Shown: positions 13,936 to 30,392, numbered from the stretch's first letter. The stretch is 64,000 nucleotides of DNA from Scatophagus argus (GCF_020382885.2 NC_058495.1:1915627-1979626); one strand, 5' to 3'. Numbers and translations are program-made. The notes: generated by a model from the letters alone, not told the origin.

Positions 13936-14633
13936 TGATCCCACTTTGATGGCCACAGACTATAATATTTCACTGGTAGGTTAACTGACTGTAGCTCCAT
14001 ATTTACTAACATGCATATTTCCCATAATGTTCAACCATTCCTCCTAATTCAGACGTCTTTTTCATGTGTAGGTCCCTTTTGTTTGAATTGTGCACACAAG
14101 CACAAGCACATTGGCAGCACAATACACATTCCTGCTGCCATTCGCACACTATTCTTCTGACTGACCGTTGCAACGACGACTCAAAAAGCGCAACTGTTGT
14201 AAAAGGCAGCGAAGAGGACTAAAAGCTTGCAAAACACAGATGTAAACAATGGGCAGCTTTAAATTGGCATTAGAAATGTTTTATGTGGAAGTATATGCAT
14301 TTAACCATTAGTAACAACCACTATTACACACTGAAGTTAAACACAATACACCTTGTAAATAAAAACTCAGTCATTATCTGCTCACCACCGTGCTGATGTA
14401 AAGCTGAAGCAAACAGCATTGCAGCATTCTCCTGAACAACTGAAGAAGCGGGGAACTTGTTTTTAAAATGGATGCCAGTCTGTATATTGTATGTAATTAA
14501 ATAAATGTAAATATGGATCTGCACAGAGCAGCATTTAAAAAACACATAAAATCTTTTCAAACATTTTATGCATAAATAAATTGTGTCTATTTACAAGAAA
14601 ACTCAACAAGTCAGCTTTAACCTTCCAAACTAT
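13270..14633. other. Intergenic region between hgh1 and tmem263
   Basis: This lies between the hgh1 promoter and the predicted 3' end of tmem263. It contains a mixed pyrimidine/(AC)n microsatellite at 13862-13935. No gene was recognised; the open frames here are short or are translations of the simple repeat. Confidence 0.5.
13862..13935. repeat. Compound (CT)n/(AC)n microsatellite
   Basis: A pyrimidine tract rich in CT with occasional G interruptions passes directly into about nine AC units. It is intergenic. Confidence 0.95.
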
Positions 14634-14639
14634 TTTATT
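14634..14639 (-). terminator. tmem263: Candidate polyadenylation signal of tmem263
   Basis: TTTATT on the plus strand is AATAAA on the minus strand. It lies about 1.1 kb beyond the tmem263 stop codon, giving a 3' UTR of that length. Other A/T-rich candidates exist nearby, so this is the best guess rather than a certain site. Confidence 0.45.
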
Positions 14640-15726
14640 GATATATCCAAAAAAAAAAAAAAAACACACGAGACATCCAAACAGTCCCATCAGCAACAGC
14701 TCCCACTCACTCCATATGTTGCATTGAAATGTTGATATAACATACAAACATTCACAAATGTTGCCTGCACGACAGCACAGCATTCACCGACTGACCGGTC
14801 CAGACAACATCAGGCGCTCACACATCCAACAATGAATAAGATGCTGCTGAATGCTGAATTTTTTTTTCTTAAATCTTAAAAAGTCAACTTGTCAAGGTCC
14901 GACGCAGCATTTGAACATTATACACAAAAACAAAACATTTCAGCAATAATATAGCTGTAGGAAAGGCCTGAGCTCAGTGTGTCGTACTTGTGGTTGTGTT
15001 TACAGTCTTCAGACATGAATTTTTAAGGAGTGATGTGGATCCAAGGCTTCTGGGTAAACACCGCCCCGGGCTCTTCCAAAACACTAATGAAGGTCAGACA
15101 CAGAGAAGGCTGTAAACTGATGAGTGCTGCTGATCCCCTGCATTTTTTTTTTTCTGAACACACACATTGTTTTTGTCACACAAATTTCAATAGTACTTCA
15201 ATACCTTTGCAAAAAGACTTAAAAAAAAAACAAATCAGCATCTTAATTCAGAAACATTTCACCAAATAAATGTAGTTTGGAAAGAGTGAAAAGAAGAAAG
15301 AGGACTGCAATAGCATAAGTCTGGATTGTAAACAGATAGCAGTATTCATCAAGTCGTCCATCACGTGCTGTGGCTCCCAGTCCATGCAGTCTGCCTAGAG
15401 ACAGACAGACAAAGCCCACTCCATGGCAGCTGAGGAACTGCATGAAGTGTCTCAGTGAAGTATCTTGTAAATCTGGATTGTTATGGTATTGTAGTACTAC
15501 TGAATTTTCGGTACTGAATGTAGTATCTGCATCAAAGTCAGTCTCAGTATGGTGACAACATTTAAAATGTTCAAGACTCAGAAAGGCATCAGAAGGCACT
15601 GTGGATTATGATTGGCAGACAGAGACCAGCTGACAGGCTCTCTCTCTCTGTTGGCTCAGGGCGGGGCAAGTCCATCATCATCATCATCATCAATCATCTT
15701 CATCATCTGTACCACCCTCCTCCCCT

Positions 15727-19692
<3,966 letters not shown>

Positions 19693-21300
19693 TGTTCCCA
19701 GTGCTTCTCCCACAAACACACCTGGCGGAGAAACTTGAGACAGAAGCAGCTTCTGCTTCAGTGTGCGAACCAAACTAAAGACTTTCTGTGTATGTGCGAC
19801 CCAAACTTTCTGCTCTAACTGCTACCGACCTTTTCTTGACGCTTTTCACGCCTTTGTCGCATTAATGAGCTGCTCTTTAACTTCTCACACACAGCCACAG
19901 GGAGAGGTACGCAGCTCTCTTTTCACCCTGCTGGTTCTGCCGACGTGGCGCCTTCGCCACATACACGCACACATACACAAGCGGTTAAACCAAAGCACTG
20001 GACTTCCGTTTAGAATCTTCAAATTAAAACGATTTCCAGTGGTGAGTTGCGTATATTACAAAAGGCTATATCTATGGATGGACTGCATTAGCCTTTTGGC
20101 CAGGTGAATTGGGTAACAGAGTGAACGGGTTACTGAAGGGGAAAAGAATACATAAGAATTAGATGACTAAAAGACAGGAAACAACTAACATAGTTTTAAA
20201 ATATTATATGTATTTTATGTCTTGCCTTCTGCAGGACCTCAATTGCTTTCCTTTCCTTATCTCACCGTTACAGCCTCATTCTACTTGGAACCGATGGCCA
20301 GAAATTATCCCACATGCACAGCACAAATTGTGAAATTATAAAATTATAAATCATGAAATTATAATGTACATCTTAGGAATACAGGTATGAGCAGAACAAA
20401 GGTTTTTTTTTTATGTCTGTTAGGTTTTTTGCTGTGACCTAAAGGTCCTGTGTCATCCTTTTTCATGTACGAAAACGTTCAGACTGAACCTTCATTACTT
20501 TGAACCTTTATTGTGAACACAGGAAGTCGCTTGTGGGCGGTTGTTGTAGCTACAGCTCCGGATCCACCTCCGTATCCTCCATCACCAGCAGCTGTAACTG
20601 GTTGCTTTGGTGAGAAGGACTGTGTAAAGTCTCTGTGTGACATTACTGTGAATGTTTCTGATGTCACTGAAGCCATAAAGTTAGAGATAGTGATGAGGTA
20701 GAAAGTAAATGGTCAAGGTCCGAATGGTGATGTTGGCAGCAACTTTCATTTGCTTTTATTAGAATAGAATAGAATAAAGTAGAATAGTCAACTGTAGTAC
20801 ATAAATATCAGTCATGCCTTAACCTGTGAGGATGCCCATAATACACCCCCACCCCCAACCCAGGTCAATATCAAAAAAGAACTTTTAATGTGAAGGAGGC
20901 TTTACCTAATACTTATCTGCACAATGAGTATTTTTACTCTTGGGGGCTATAATTTCTCAGTGCTAATACTTCTATTATTGTAAGTGAGAATTTTTGAATG
21001 CAGGATTTTCTTTCACTATAGTATTGTTCCTTTTACTTAAGCAGAGTACTTCTTTCACCCTTGCCTTTCAACACTTAGAAGCGCTGTTACAGATCATTCT
21101 TCAGCAAGCGGGGTTTGGAAGAATTCAGACTATCAATCTTTGTGGAAGGGGTTATTCAAATTTAGCAGTTTACTTGTGGGAAACTAGAGTAATGTACAGA
21201 ATTAAGATGTTATTTTCTTTTTAAGAGGTTACTAACTCCAGTCCTTTAATTTAAGGCGAGATAATGGCGGTTCTGCACTCTTTATTTTGTTCAGGCATAT
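19693..21300. other. tmem263 5' end and divergent intergenic region with rbbp5
   Basis: tmem263 (minus) and rbbp5 (plus) are transcribed away from each other across about 1.7 kb. The sequence just upstream of the tmem263 ATG (19693-19990) should contain its 5' UTR and promoter, but no TATA box or clear upstream exon boundary was identified. A short open stretch at 20479-20700 is open on both strands without similarity to any protein I know. Confidence 0.4.
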
Positions 21301-21440
21301 TACGCGTGGCATTGTTTGGGGTCCTTACTGGAGGCTCGGCGCCAGTCTCCCCGGCAGTGGAAGTAAATACGAGTGAAATTTAGTAAGATATTCTGAGAAA
21401 TTAGTTTGTTGAGGAAATTGGGATCCCTGGTCGTCCAGCA
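21300..21440 (+). promoter_or_regulatory. rbbp5: rbbp5 5' UTR and proximal promoter
   Basis: This is a locally GC-richer stretch with CpG-containing words directly upstream of the rbbp5 ATG. It has no TATA box, as expected for a housekeeping gene. The transcription start is not determinable by eye. Confidence 0.45.
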
Positions 21441-23060
21441 ATGAACCTCGAACTGCTCGGTAATTAATACATGTTTATTTGCTTTCAATTCCAATAACTT
21501 TTCTTTCATGTGGAACATTGACGTTGTGTAGCTGCTAATTGTTATGGTTAGCGATGCCCGTTAGCTTAGCATGCTAATGCTGATATGAATCAAATTAAAA
21601 AATACATGAACTATTAGAATCGCACTGTTCTGTTAAACTTCTTACGTTAAATTCAGTCCTAAAGTATCATCCGAATCTGTTTAAAGCTGTTTGTAAGTAT
21701 GGAAGCACACACACTGGTTGTAAGCTAACGTTAGCCCCGATAGAGTGTCTCTCGATGTCTTTGAATGACATGTTTTTTATGGAAAATACATATCGTTACC
21801 ATAAGTTTATTGAGAATGTCATCATATATTCACCAAGCCTATGAATTGTTTGCTCTTTAATAGAACCACGGGGAGAGAAGTATACACAGCTGGTTAATAT
21901 GTGACAGGGAGTAGCGTTAACCTTACTATTGAGGGAAAATATACTAAAATAGGTTTTGCACAGCCTTTAGAGTTGTTATGATAATTTAGTCCAGATTTGA
22001 AAAGTATACACACAGTGTTTTTTGACCTACAAATGATTTATTTATTTTCAGAAACAGAACAGTATCTAAATCTGTGTTTTAATCAGTCTGTAATTCATAA
22101 GTCCAAATACTGTGCTTTTGAGCTGAGTTAGACCAAAACAGAGTGGTACAGTACGTATGTGCCTGTATGATGTCAACTGTGGAAAGTTGTGTTTTTGAGC
22201 CAGCTGTCACCTTGATGCATACGTGCTGACTAGAGGTCCACCGATTGCTATTTTCTTGGCCGATTCCGATTTCCGATTTTTTTTAAGTGTGACCTGCCCA
22301 TGCTAATTTTTCCCGATTACGATTTTCTTTCTTTTCTTTCTATGAACTGTAATTGACAGCATGCACAAACAAAAATCAGCTTTTCTTCAATGCAAAATTT
22401 TACTCCCATAATAAAAGATGCTTAAACTTTACCTGACATATTTTACTTTAGCAAGCAAAAGCAGCTGCATAACAAGCACAGGCAGGTGAGGCTGCTGGTT
22501 TGTGTCTAGCACTGAGCTCTGGCTAGCTTTAGCTGCTTTTCCTTTGCTAGCTGGGCATGTTCAGCTGGGTGATGGTGTTTTAAGTGTCTGATTAGGTTTG
22601 TTGTTCCGATTGTTTTCGTGGTAGTCCTCCATGATTGACTTTGGTCTTACATGTATTATAAATTGCTAGCGTTGTGTCTTCTTCACTCCCAGTGAAGAAC
22701 TTCCATGCTAAAGAAATGATAGTGTGCGGCTGTGATGTTATTGCCTGCGCCGCTCTGCGTACGCGCATACGTAAAACGGACCGGCTTGGATTCCAAGATA
22801 CGGGAAACTGACCGACTGGTCTCCGGTTGCGGGACGAGGACATTGAAAACCGGCTGATTCAGGTCCCTGGCTGATCAGTCGGTTCATCTCTAGCCCTGAA
22901 TGAATGTTACTTTTCTTTTGAAGTGTTTCTCATCACCGTCTCTTTTGTTATGCCTCTCCTAGAATCATTCGGGCAGAACTATCCAGAGGTAAGCCATCAG
23001 TTCTTAATGTACATATGTAGAATACTGTTAGAAGTTCTGGTTAATATTTGGGCACTGAAC

Positions 23061-23125
<65 letters not shown>

Positions 23126-26100
23126 TCTGTATGCACTGTTAGGAGGCAGATGGCACCCTGGACTGTATCAGCATGGCCCTCACCTGCACCTTCAACCGCT
23201 GGGGCACCCTGCTGGCTGTGGGCTGCAATGATGGCCGCATTGTCATCTGGGACTTCCTCACAAGGGGCATCGCCAAAATCATCAGTGCACACATTCACCC
23301 AGTCTGCTCTTTATGGTGAGACAGATCATACATCAGGATGTATGTGTGGCCAAGTCTTTCAAACTAATGTCCAAACTTAAGCATCACTTCGTGCTGTATG
23401 TTTGTGTGTGCAGCTGGAGTCGAGATGGCCACAAGCTGGTGAGTGCCTCCACAGACAACATTGTCTCCCAGTGGGATGTCCTAACTGGAGACTGTGATCA
23501 GAGGTTCCGCTTCCCCTCACCCATCCTGAAACTGCAGTACCACCCCAGAGACATGTAAGTGACCTGACAGCATCTGTCTGTATGTGTTTCATCTGATGTG
23601 TTCTGGGGTTCAGCTTTTCACATGATGGGTCTTTGCCGGTTTAATTTGTCTTGATTGGTGATAAATTAATATTAATAGTTGCTATTTTATAATGACAAGA
23701 AATTATGTTTGTATTTTAGGGACAAGGTGCTAGTGTGTCCCATGAAGTCAGCCCCGGTCCTGCTCACTCTGTCCGACTCCAAACACGTTGTCCTACCTGT
23801 GGATGATGACTCAGACCTGAATGTAGTGGCAGCCTTTGACAGACGGGGGGAGTACATCTATACTGGCAATGCCAAAGGAAAGGTTAGTCTGTCTGTCTGC
23901 TTGTCCTGGGAGAAGAATCCCTGCTCTGCAGACCTTCTTGAGCTTTCTTGTGTTGTTTCTTGGGGAGATTTTGCATATTGAAGGTATAGTGACAGGCCAA
24001 GTCATACACTGTACAGATTGTGTATTGGCAAATTGTGATTAAAGATTTTGGGCTATATGAGTAAAATTTTAGTGCTACACTAGGCAAATGCTGCGTTGTT
24101 GTATTGGTGAAATGTTTGGTTGTATTGTGATTTATGGGCAATGGTTATGGATTTTTGTATGCAATGCATTGAAGAATATTAACACTGAGCATTGAGTATT
24201 CCATCAGAGACAAGAAACGAAGTGATATTCCATTAGGCACTGCTAAGCTATGCTGCAGCAAGTGTGTCAGTTATTAGCTTGTATATGCAGCCCCTCAGTA
24301 GCTGTAAGATTAGTCTTAGTTTCTACAGTACACTTTTAAATTACATACTAACCTAATTTTGAGTGAAATGTCATGTCTAGTAAATGGGAATGTTAAAAAG
24401 GAAAAAAAAAAAATCTAAAAAGACACCATGGCAGATGTCAGTGCAAGTTAATAAGCCTAGACATAGACTTCACAGATTTTCATCTTATTTTAGCTTTTGA
24501 TCAGACGAAATAATAAAATCTGTTCCTTAAAGGTTTAGTGAATAACAAAGCTCTTGCAAATTTCTCTCTACTCTTGCAGATCCTGGTGTTGAACACAAAC
24601 ACTCAGGAGCTGGTGGCTTCCTTCAGAGTGACAACTGGCACCAGCAACACCACTGCCATCAAATCAATTGAATTTGCACGCAAGGGCAGGTGAGTGACAC
24701 CAGGATGTCTAGACCTGAATGAACAAATTCAGGATGGACTGCACAATCTGCACCTTTAATGTTAGGTTCAAGTCCCTTTGGGGTTCTCTGTCCTGTACTA
24801 TCTCTATCCCTATCTCTAATGTTCCCTTCTCTTTGTCTGTGTGTCAGTTGCTTCCTTATAAACACAGCAGACCGTATCATCAGGGTGTATGATGGCAGGG
24901 AGATATTGACATGTGGCCGAGACGGTGAACCTGAACCCATGCAGAAACTACAGGACCTGGTCAACAGGTATGTCAGTGCAGGACTACAGCAGATGATGTA
25001 CTGCTGGGTATAACTGTTATGCTATTGCATAATGAATGTTTAGGCAAGAAATTGCAGTGATAGAATAGGCCAGTATTCTTCCTGATGCAATGTTTGTATA
25101 AAATTTGCTGGGAAGAAAAGAGGAAGAGATTTATCTTCCTGGAAAAATGTTACATTTCATAACGCTCCCTTTGTGTCTTCCTTTGCTTTTTGTTTGTCCA
25201 TGTCCTTCACCTGTGTCTCCTGTGTTCAGGACCCCGTGGAAGCGATGCTGTTTCTCCGGTGATGGTGAGTACATTGTGGCCGGTTCAGCCAGGCAGCACG
25301 CACTCTACATATGGGAAAAGAGCATCGGCAACCTGGTGAAAATCCTGCACGGAACCAGAGGAGAGCTCCTGCTGGATGTTGCTGTAAGTGTGTCAGAGCT
25401 GAAATGCTGAGTCAGAGCACTCACACTTCTGTCAACAAATTTTAAAGTATATTGAAATTATAGAGGGGCAATGTGTTGTTTACATTCAGACAATTTACCC
25501 ATCTCACCTTTGACCTCTGTCCAGTGGCATCCTGTCCGTCCAATTATTGCTTCCATCTCCAGTGGAGTGGTGTCCATCTGGGCTCAGAACCAAGTGGTAT
25601 GTAGACAGTGATAAATGCATCAATTTCTGATGCTCAGAACTTTGGTGCCATATTCCCTCTGCACAAAAATGTAGGAATTTGACCTTGACCGAAGGTCAAC
25701 TACCAGCTGAGTCAATTTTAAGTGGTGAAACAAAACGATCGATGTGTGACTGCCTTGTTTTCCTGCAGGAAAATTGGAGTGCCTTTGCTCCAGACTTTAA
25801 AGAACTGGATGAGAATGTAGAGTATGAGGAGAGAGAGTCTGAATTTGACATTGAGGATGAAGACAAGAGTGAACCTGAGCAGACAGGTAGATGACACACA
25901 CCTACATCTCCTTTAGTATTATATACTCACAAGGCGCCATTACAAATTACATAGGAAAACCTCTCTTGCTCTAGACCACTGATAGATTAGAGACAGTTAT
26001 TTTTATTGTTGTTTTTTATTGTTATTTTTATTTTATGTCAAGTGCAAAACACACAAGTGCATTCATTTCCTTTAAACTCCATTCCTATTTTAATTCTTGG

Positions 26101-27849
26101 GGTGGTTCTTAAGACAGCTGTCACTCGATCATTCTGTATGTCACACACAGGCTGAATATCACACACGTTTGCAGTAATCCATTTAGAATGTGACAGCTGC
26201 TGACTGAAGGTTGATCACCTGTTCTGCTTTCACTGGTAACTAAACTAGAGCTCGTGTTGCAGGTGCAGACGCTGCAGAGGATGAAGAAGTGGATGTCACA
26301 TCTGTTGACCCCATAGTTGCTTTTTGCAGCAGGTGAGAATGAAACAATGTTCCCTTTCTAGTCTGAAAGGGAACAGTGTCCCACCCCCCGTGAATCACCG
26401 TGAAAACTAGCTTGATGCTACTTCAGTACTTTGTAACTGCATCTTCTTAAGTGCCATAATGAAATCAGAGTGACAGCAGTAGCTTCATACTGCAGCTTGC
26501 CAACTCACTAAAAAATTGTAATTAAAGGTGTGGTAGTGTCTGTGCACAGGTAGAGACCCTGTCCTCAGCCTTTGTGCCGCACTGTGTAGTCCCTTACCAA
26601 AAACAGTGTGAGGTCAGGACTCTGTTTGTCTCTGTGAGCTGCATAGAGACAGACAGGAGAAGAGAGATAGGATGCAGCCTGCAGTTCAGCTGTATTCACA
26701 CAAAATCCAGGCGGTTGTGCAGAGGCTTGGGTGTGCTTATTTGTGTTTTGAAAGGCAACTTCTGTAAAACAATAAGAAAATAATGTTTTATTTCTCTGAT
26801 TCATCTGCTGCATCTGCCTCTCTCTCTCGACCGTTTAGCCACAGAGGAGTTGCAGCAAACTTACAATTGTGTGTTTCCACACAGCAACTGAAACACGAGT
26901 CATACTTTTAAACTCAAATCTAAATGAGGTTTTTCACACATAGTCTTGTCTGTGTTTGGGTCTTGTAGTGATGAGGAGCTGGAGGACTGTAAGGCCCTGC
27001 TGTACCTTCCCATTGCCCCTGAGGTTGAAGATCCAGAGGAAAACCCCTTTGGCCCCCCACCTGACGCATCGACCCAGGCTGCTGCCCCAGAGGACGCATT
27101 GGCAGGCGGCGACAAGAAGCAGAGGCAACCTTCATCTGAAGGAGGGCCAGCCAAGAAAAAGGCTCGCACCACGACTATTGAACTGCAGGGAGTGCCCAGT
27201 GACGGTGAGCGAAACACAATAATTAGTACACCCACAGGATGCCGTGTCAACCTGACATTTCTGTCCTGAAACTTTATTTTCCTCAAATGCAGGGAATAAG
27301 AAACAGTCTTGGGCCTCCATTTATAATTTTGCCCAGTCAGCTTTATTAAGAAGCCTCCTTATTTTCTAATCATCTCCTTTTTTAAATTAATATTTAACAC
27401 AAGCCCAACACATCCTTCTGTTGTCTTGATAAATTAAATATAATTCACACAAGGATTGGTACACAATTTGGTGCAGATATCGTCAAGTTGACTTTTAAGA
27501 TAGATAGATAGATAGATACTTTATTGATCCCGAGGGAGATTCAATTGTGTCTACACAATTGAATCTCCCTCATTTGTGTAGACACATTTTAATTTGTCCA
27601 GAAAACTTTGGGTTATCATTGAACTATCTACAAAACTAATGACATTCCCGTAATCCTCTGATTTGTGTTTACTGCTGATGAGTAAATGTTTGCATGTGAT
27701 CAACAAAATGGGAAAGAAGAAATAAATGCAGTGAATGAAAACTGTATAGTTGATAAAATGAAAATTAAACTGAGTTAGAGGCAAACTTAAAAACAGGTGA
27801 TTAAATCGAATTTGCCCTTGAATCCATTCTCTCTCTCTCCCTCTCTCTG

Positions 27850-27915
<66 letters not shown>

Positions 27916-27916
27916 T

Positions 27917-27970
<54 letters not shown>

Positions 27971-30392
27971 ACACACTCCCCTCTGCTCAGAGGTGCATCC
28001 CCTGCTGGGTGTAAAAGGGGATGGAAAGTCCAAGAAGAAGACCGCAGGCCGGCCCAAAGGCTCCAAAGGTAAAGACAAAGACTTCCCCTTCAGGCCCAAG
28101 CCCTACAGGGGTGAACGGCCCTCCTTCCCAGTGGACTCTCTGGGCAGCTCTGGCCCAGGAGGAGGAGGAGGAGGAGGAGGGATGAAGGGCAGAGCAGAGG
28201 TGGGCCTGGCCACAGGTAAGCATGCCACCGCCCCAGCTGCTGTTGAGTCTGGGAGCTCTGCTAGTCCTGCAGCCCTGCTAGCCTGACTGATGCCGCCTGT
28301 CTCCAAGGCCCTCCCCTCCCTGTTTTGCTTCACACACCCCCCACAGCACCCCCCACCCCCAGCTCACTGAGAGAGGCCCGCCTGCTGTAAAGCCACAGTC
28401 TGGTTCACAACAGTCACTGAACCCTGTATCTGACCATCTCTTCAAATTTATCTGACAAATATTGTTTACTGCAATATAAGAGGGAAGTTACTGTGTTATA
28501 GTTAGAGTTCCCTCATCTTTTAATGAGGAAATGGCAAAATACACAACATGCCCCTTAAACCCCTTTTGTACATATTACCGTGGTTGTAAGGGTAGGTGAT
28601 ATGACCTTAAAATATCCAAATAGTAGAAGATATTTTTGTTCTAATATTTATCTATATTTGAGTATAGGTCAGCTTCCTCTCCTTCATCTGATCCTAAGTG
28701 CCCATTGTCAGCTACCATCTGCATTCATGTTCTTACATAGCTAGAGTTTAGATTTTGATTCTTGTCATTGTGAAAGGATAAGGTGATTAAAAAGTAAATG
28801 AATTTCTGTTTTACATTCTGAAATAGAAATGTGATATGGATATAAGTAAACCAATAGCTGTCTGATCAGGAACAAGATGTTGGCAGCTGACAATGAATAA
28901 AGTAGGCAAGATGCCAGATCTGTACATGAGGTGCTGCTGCATCCATGCTGCTCAAGGGGGCTTTGTGGCTTCTCTGACCTGTTAACTTGCAAATCAAAGT
29001 GAAAAGCAAGAGGTTCTGCAACATATAGTTCCATAGTAGCTGATTATACAGTGACTGCTCTTGACCTTCACAGTTTTCTCACTCCCAGCTTGTGGCTTTA
29101 TGATCGTATAACCTCTGCTAACATCAGCCTCACTTTGGCTTATTAGCCATCATTCTAACTTGGGTGAAGTTGGACTGTAGTTGGCAGATGGGTGTTGATG
29201 GTGCAGCTTGTTTTCCTGCGGGCTAGCTGGCTAGTCTACATCTACTTCCTGCTTGGCCTTTGACCCTCCTGCTCCCACTCCCACCTCGCTCCTTGGGCTT
29301 ATCATGTGACATGATCGTGTCTGTAGCAGCGCCGCTCAGGTCTGTCTTTTCTGTTTCTGTTTGTGTCAGAGAGGCGTGGGGTGACAGTATATGTTCATAT
29401 AGTCAGTGTTAATGTCTGAACTCATCCTGCTGTGATCTTCCATCAGAAATTCTGTTACCCAACAGCTACATTTACTGTGCAGGTTTGCCATGAAGATTTA
29501 GACATCCCCCAAATTTGTAACTCACTGCTTTGTCAGGTGTAAATATGTCATTATGCACAGGACTGCATTTTTACAAAAGATATTGAGAGCATAGTGTTCT
29601 TTCAGCAGCATCAAACAAATCATACATATGTCATTTGTATGATTGCATCAAGGAATAATCAAGGAATAATCCATGATGGGATCAAGGAAAATCTTATCTG
29701 TGAACAAATTTGTATGAGTTTAGCAGTTTTTGATGTAGAAAAAGTTGGAGAACCACTGGTCTAAATAACTGACAAATCAATAATGAAAGCTAATATCTTG
29801 TTTTTCTTTCCTTTGTGTTTGTCTGTTAGTGTTTTAAGTTTACTGATGTAGTTTGAGAAAGGCAGGTCTGCTCAGCTGATCCATATACAGCAGCAATCAG
29901 ATATCATGCTGATTTGAATATTCGTGTGAACAGAAGTCACAGATCATATGTACAGCATTTGAACAGGCTACCCAGTCATAATTAAAACAACTGAAAAATG
30001 CACACAAACTGATATCCAATCCAAAGTTGTCTTTCAAACTCTGAAGTGCTTGTTCCTCCATAACTAAACAGGATGTGCAACATAACGAGCCTGCTGTTGT
30101 CAAAACAATAGATGGCAATGATGATGTAAAAACAAGACAAATATATAAGACAATGAGACAATAAATATTTATTGCAGTCCTTTTTCAAGGTAGCACAGTA
30201 TAAACAAAGGAAGTAGGTCTATTTTATTAATATGTGTGTGTACAGCTATATTTTTGCTACATGGCAGTTAAAAAAAATAAAATAAATGTCTTAATGTGTG
30301 TGATGCGTCTTGACTCACAGTATCTGTGTCCCTCAGCAGGGAGCCTGGTCTCGCAGTCGTACAAACAGCATGACATTGGAGGGATGGACTGA
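21441..30392 (+). CDS. rbbp5: RBBP5, WD40 subunit of MLL/SET1 H3K4 methyltransferase complexes
   Basis: Exons: 21441-21459, 22963-22988, 23143-23315, 23414-23554, 23720-23882, 24580-24689, 24848-24967, 25230-25383, 25525-25596, 25769-25886, 26263-26332, 26969-27204, 27991-28215, 30337-30392. They sum to 1683 nt, 560 aa (human 538 aa by recollection), with phases consistent throughout. The start MNLELLESFGQNYPE and most of the protein are nearly identical to mammalian RBBP5. Residues about 16-325 form the WD40 beta-propeller ('LVSASTDNIVSQWDV', 'GEYIVAGSARQHALYIWEKS'). The acidic hinge at about 344-358 (EYEERESEFDIEDED) is the known ASH2L/nucleosome-activating motif. Residues 371-380 (EDEEVDVTSV) are the WDR5-binding motif. 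The tail contains lysine-rich nuclear-type patches, an AT-hook-like 'AGRPKGSKGK', an 8-Gly run, and the end 'LVSQSYKQHDIGGMD'. The protein acts in the nucleus with WDR5, ASH2L and DPY30 to activate MLL-family SET domains. Reading through the exon 13 donor would give an alternative 22-residue tail; this is untested. Confidence 0.98.
22231..22892 (-). mobile_element. Degenerate hAT-like element with BED-finger coding remnant
   Basis: The ends form imperfect inverted repeats, TAGAGGTCCACCGATT and the complement of AGTCGGTTCATCTCTA. On the minus strand a frame near 22600-22740 encodes 'SLAWKFFTGSEEDTTLAI' followed by 'CKTKVNHGG'. This resembles the N-terminal BED-type zinc finger of hAT transposases/ZBED proteins. 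The second metal ligand context is degraded and no catalytic domain is present. The flanks (GTGCTGAC and GCCCTGAA) may be a decayed 8-bp target duplication. It sits in rbbp5 intron 1, upstream of exon 2. Confidence 0.65.
23062..23121 (+). repeat. (CT)n tract forming the rbbp5 exon 3 polypyrimidine tract
   Basis: About 30 pure CT units end roughly 20 bases upstream of the exon 3 acceptor (AG at 23141-23142). Confidence 0.95.
27497..27545 (+). repeat. (AGAT)n plus 'tactttattgatcccgagg' repeat tail
   Basis: This short GATA-type tandem passes into TACTTTATTGATCCCGAGG, the same motif found in the LINE 3' tail near 40130. It is a fragment of a dispersed teleost repeat within rbbp5 intron 12. Confidence 0.6.
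27532..27571. repeat. Perfect 19-bp inverted repeat, 2-nt spacer
   Basis: Arms 27532-27550 and 27553-27571 are exact reverse complements separated by two bases (CT). The arm reads GAGGGAGATTCAATTGTGT. It lies in rbbp5 intron 12 and overlaps the end of the 'gatcccgaggg' repeat tail. Confidence 0.9.
27829..27967 (+). repeat. Long (CT)n tract upstream of rbbp5 exon 13
   Basis: About 140 bases of CT repeats with a few CTGT and CCCT interruptions end 23 bases before the exon 13 acceptor at 27989-27990. Confidence 0.95.

Noticed and set aside
20479-20701. Opposed open frames on both strands, one with a Gly-rich segment
   Set aside because: No recognisable domain, no splice-supported extension and no known protein similarity; kept only as an unexplained stretch.
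27551-28099. 182-codon Arg/Glu repeat frame on the minus strand
   Set aside because: It is the translation of the (CT)n microsatellite opposite rbbp5 intron 12.
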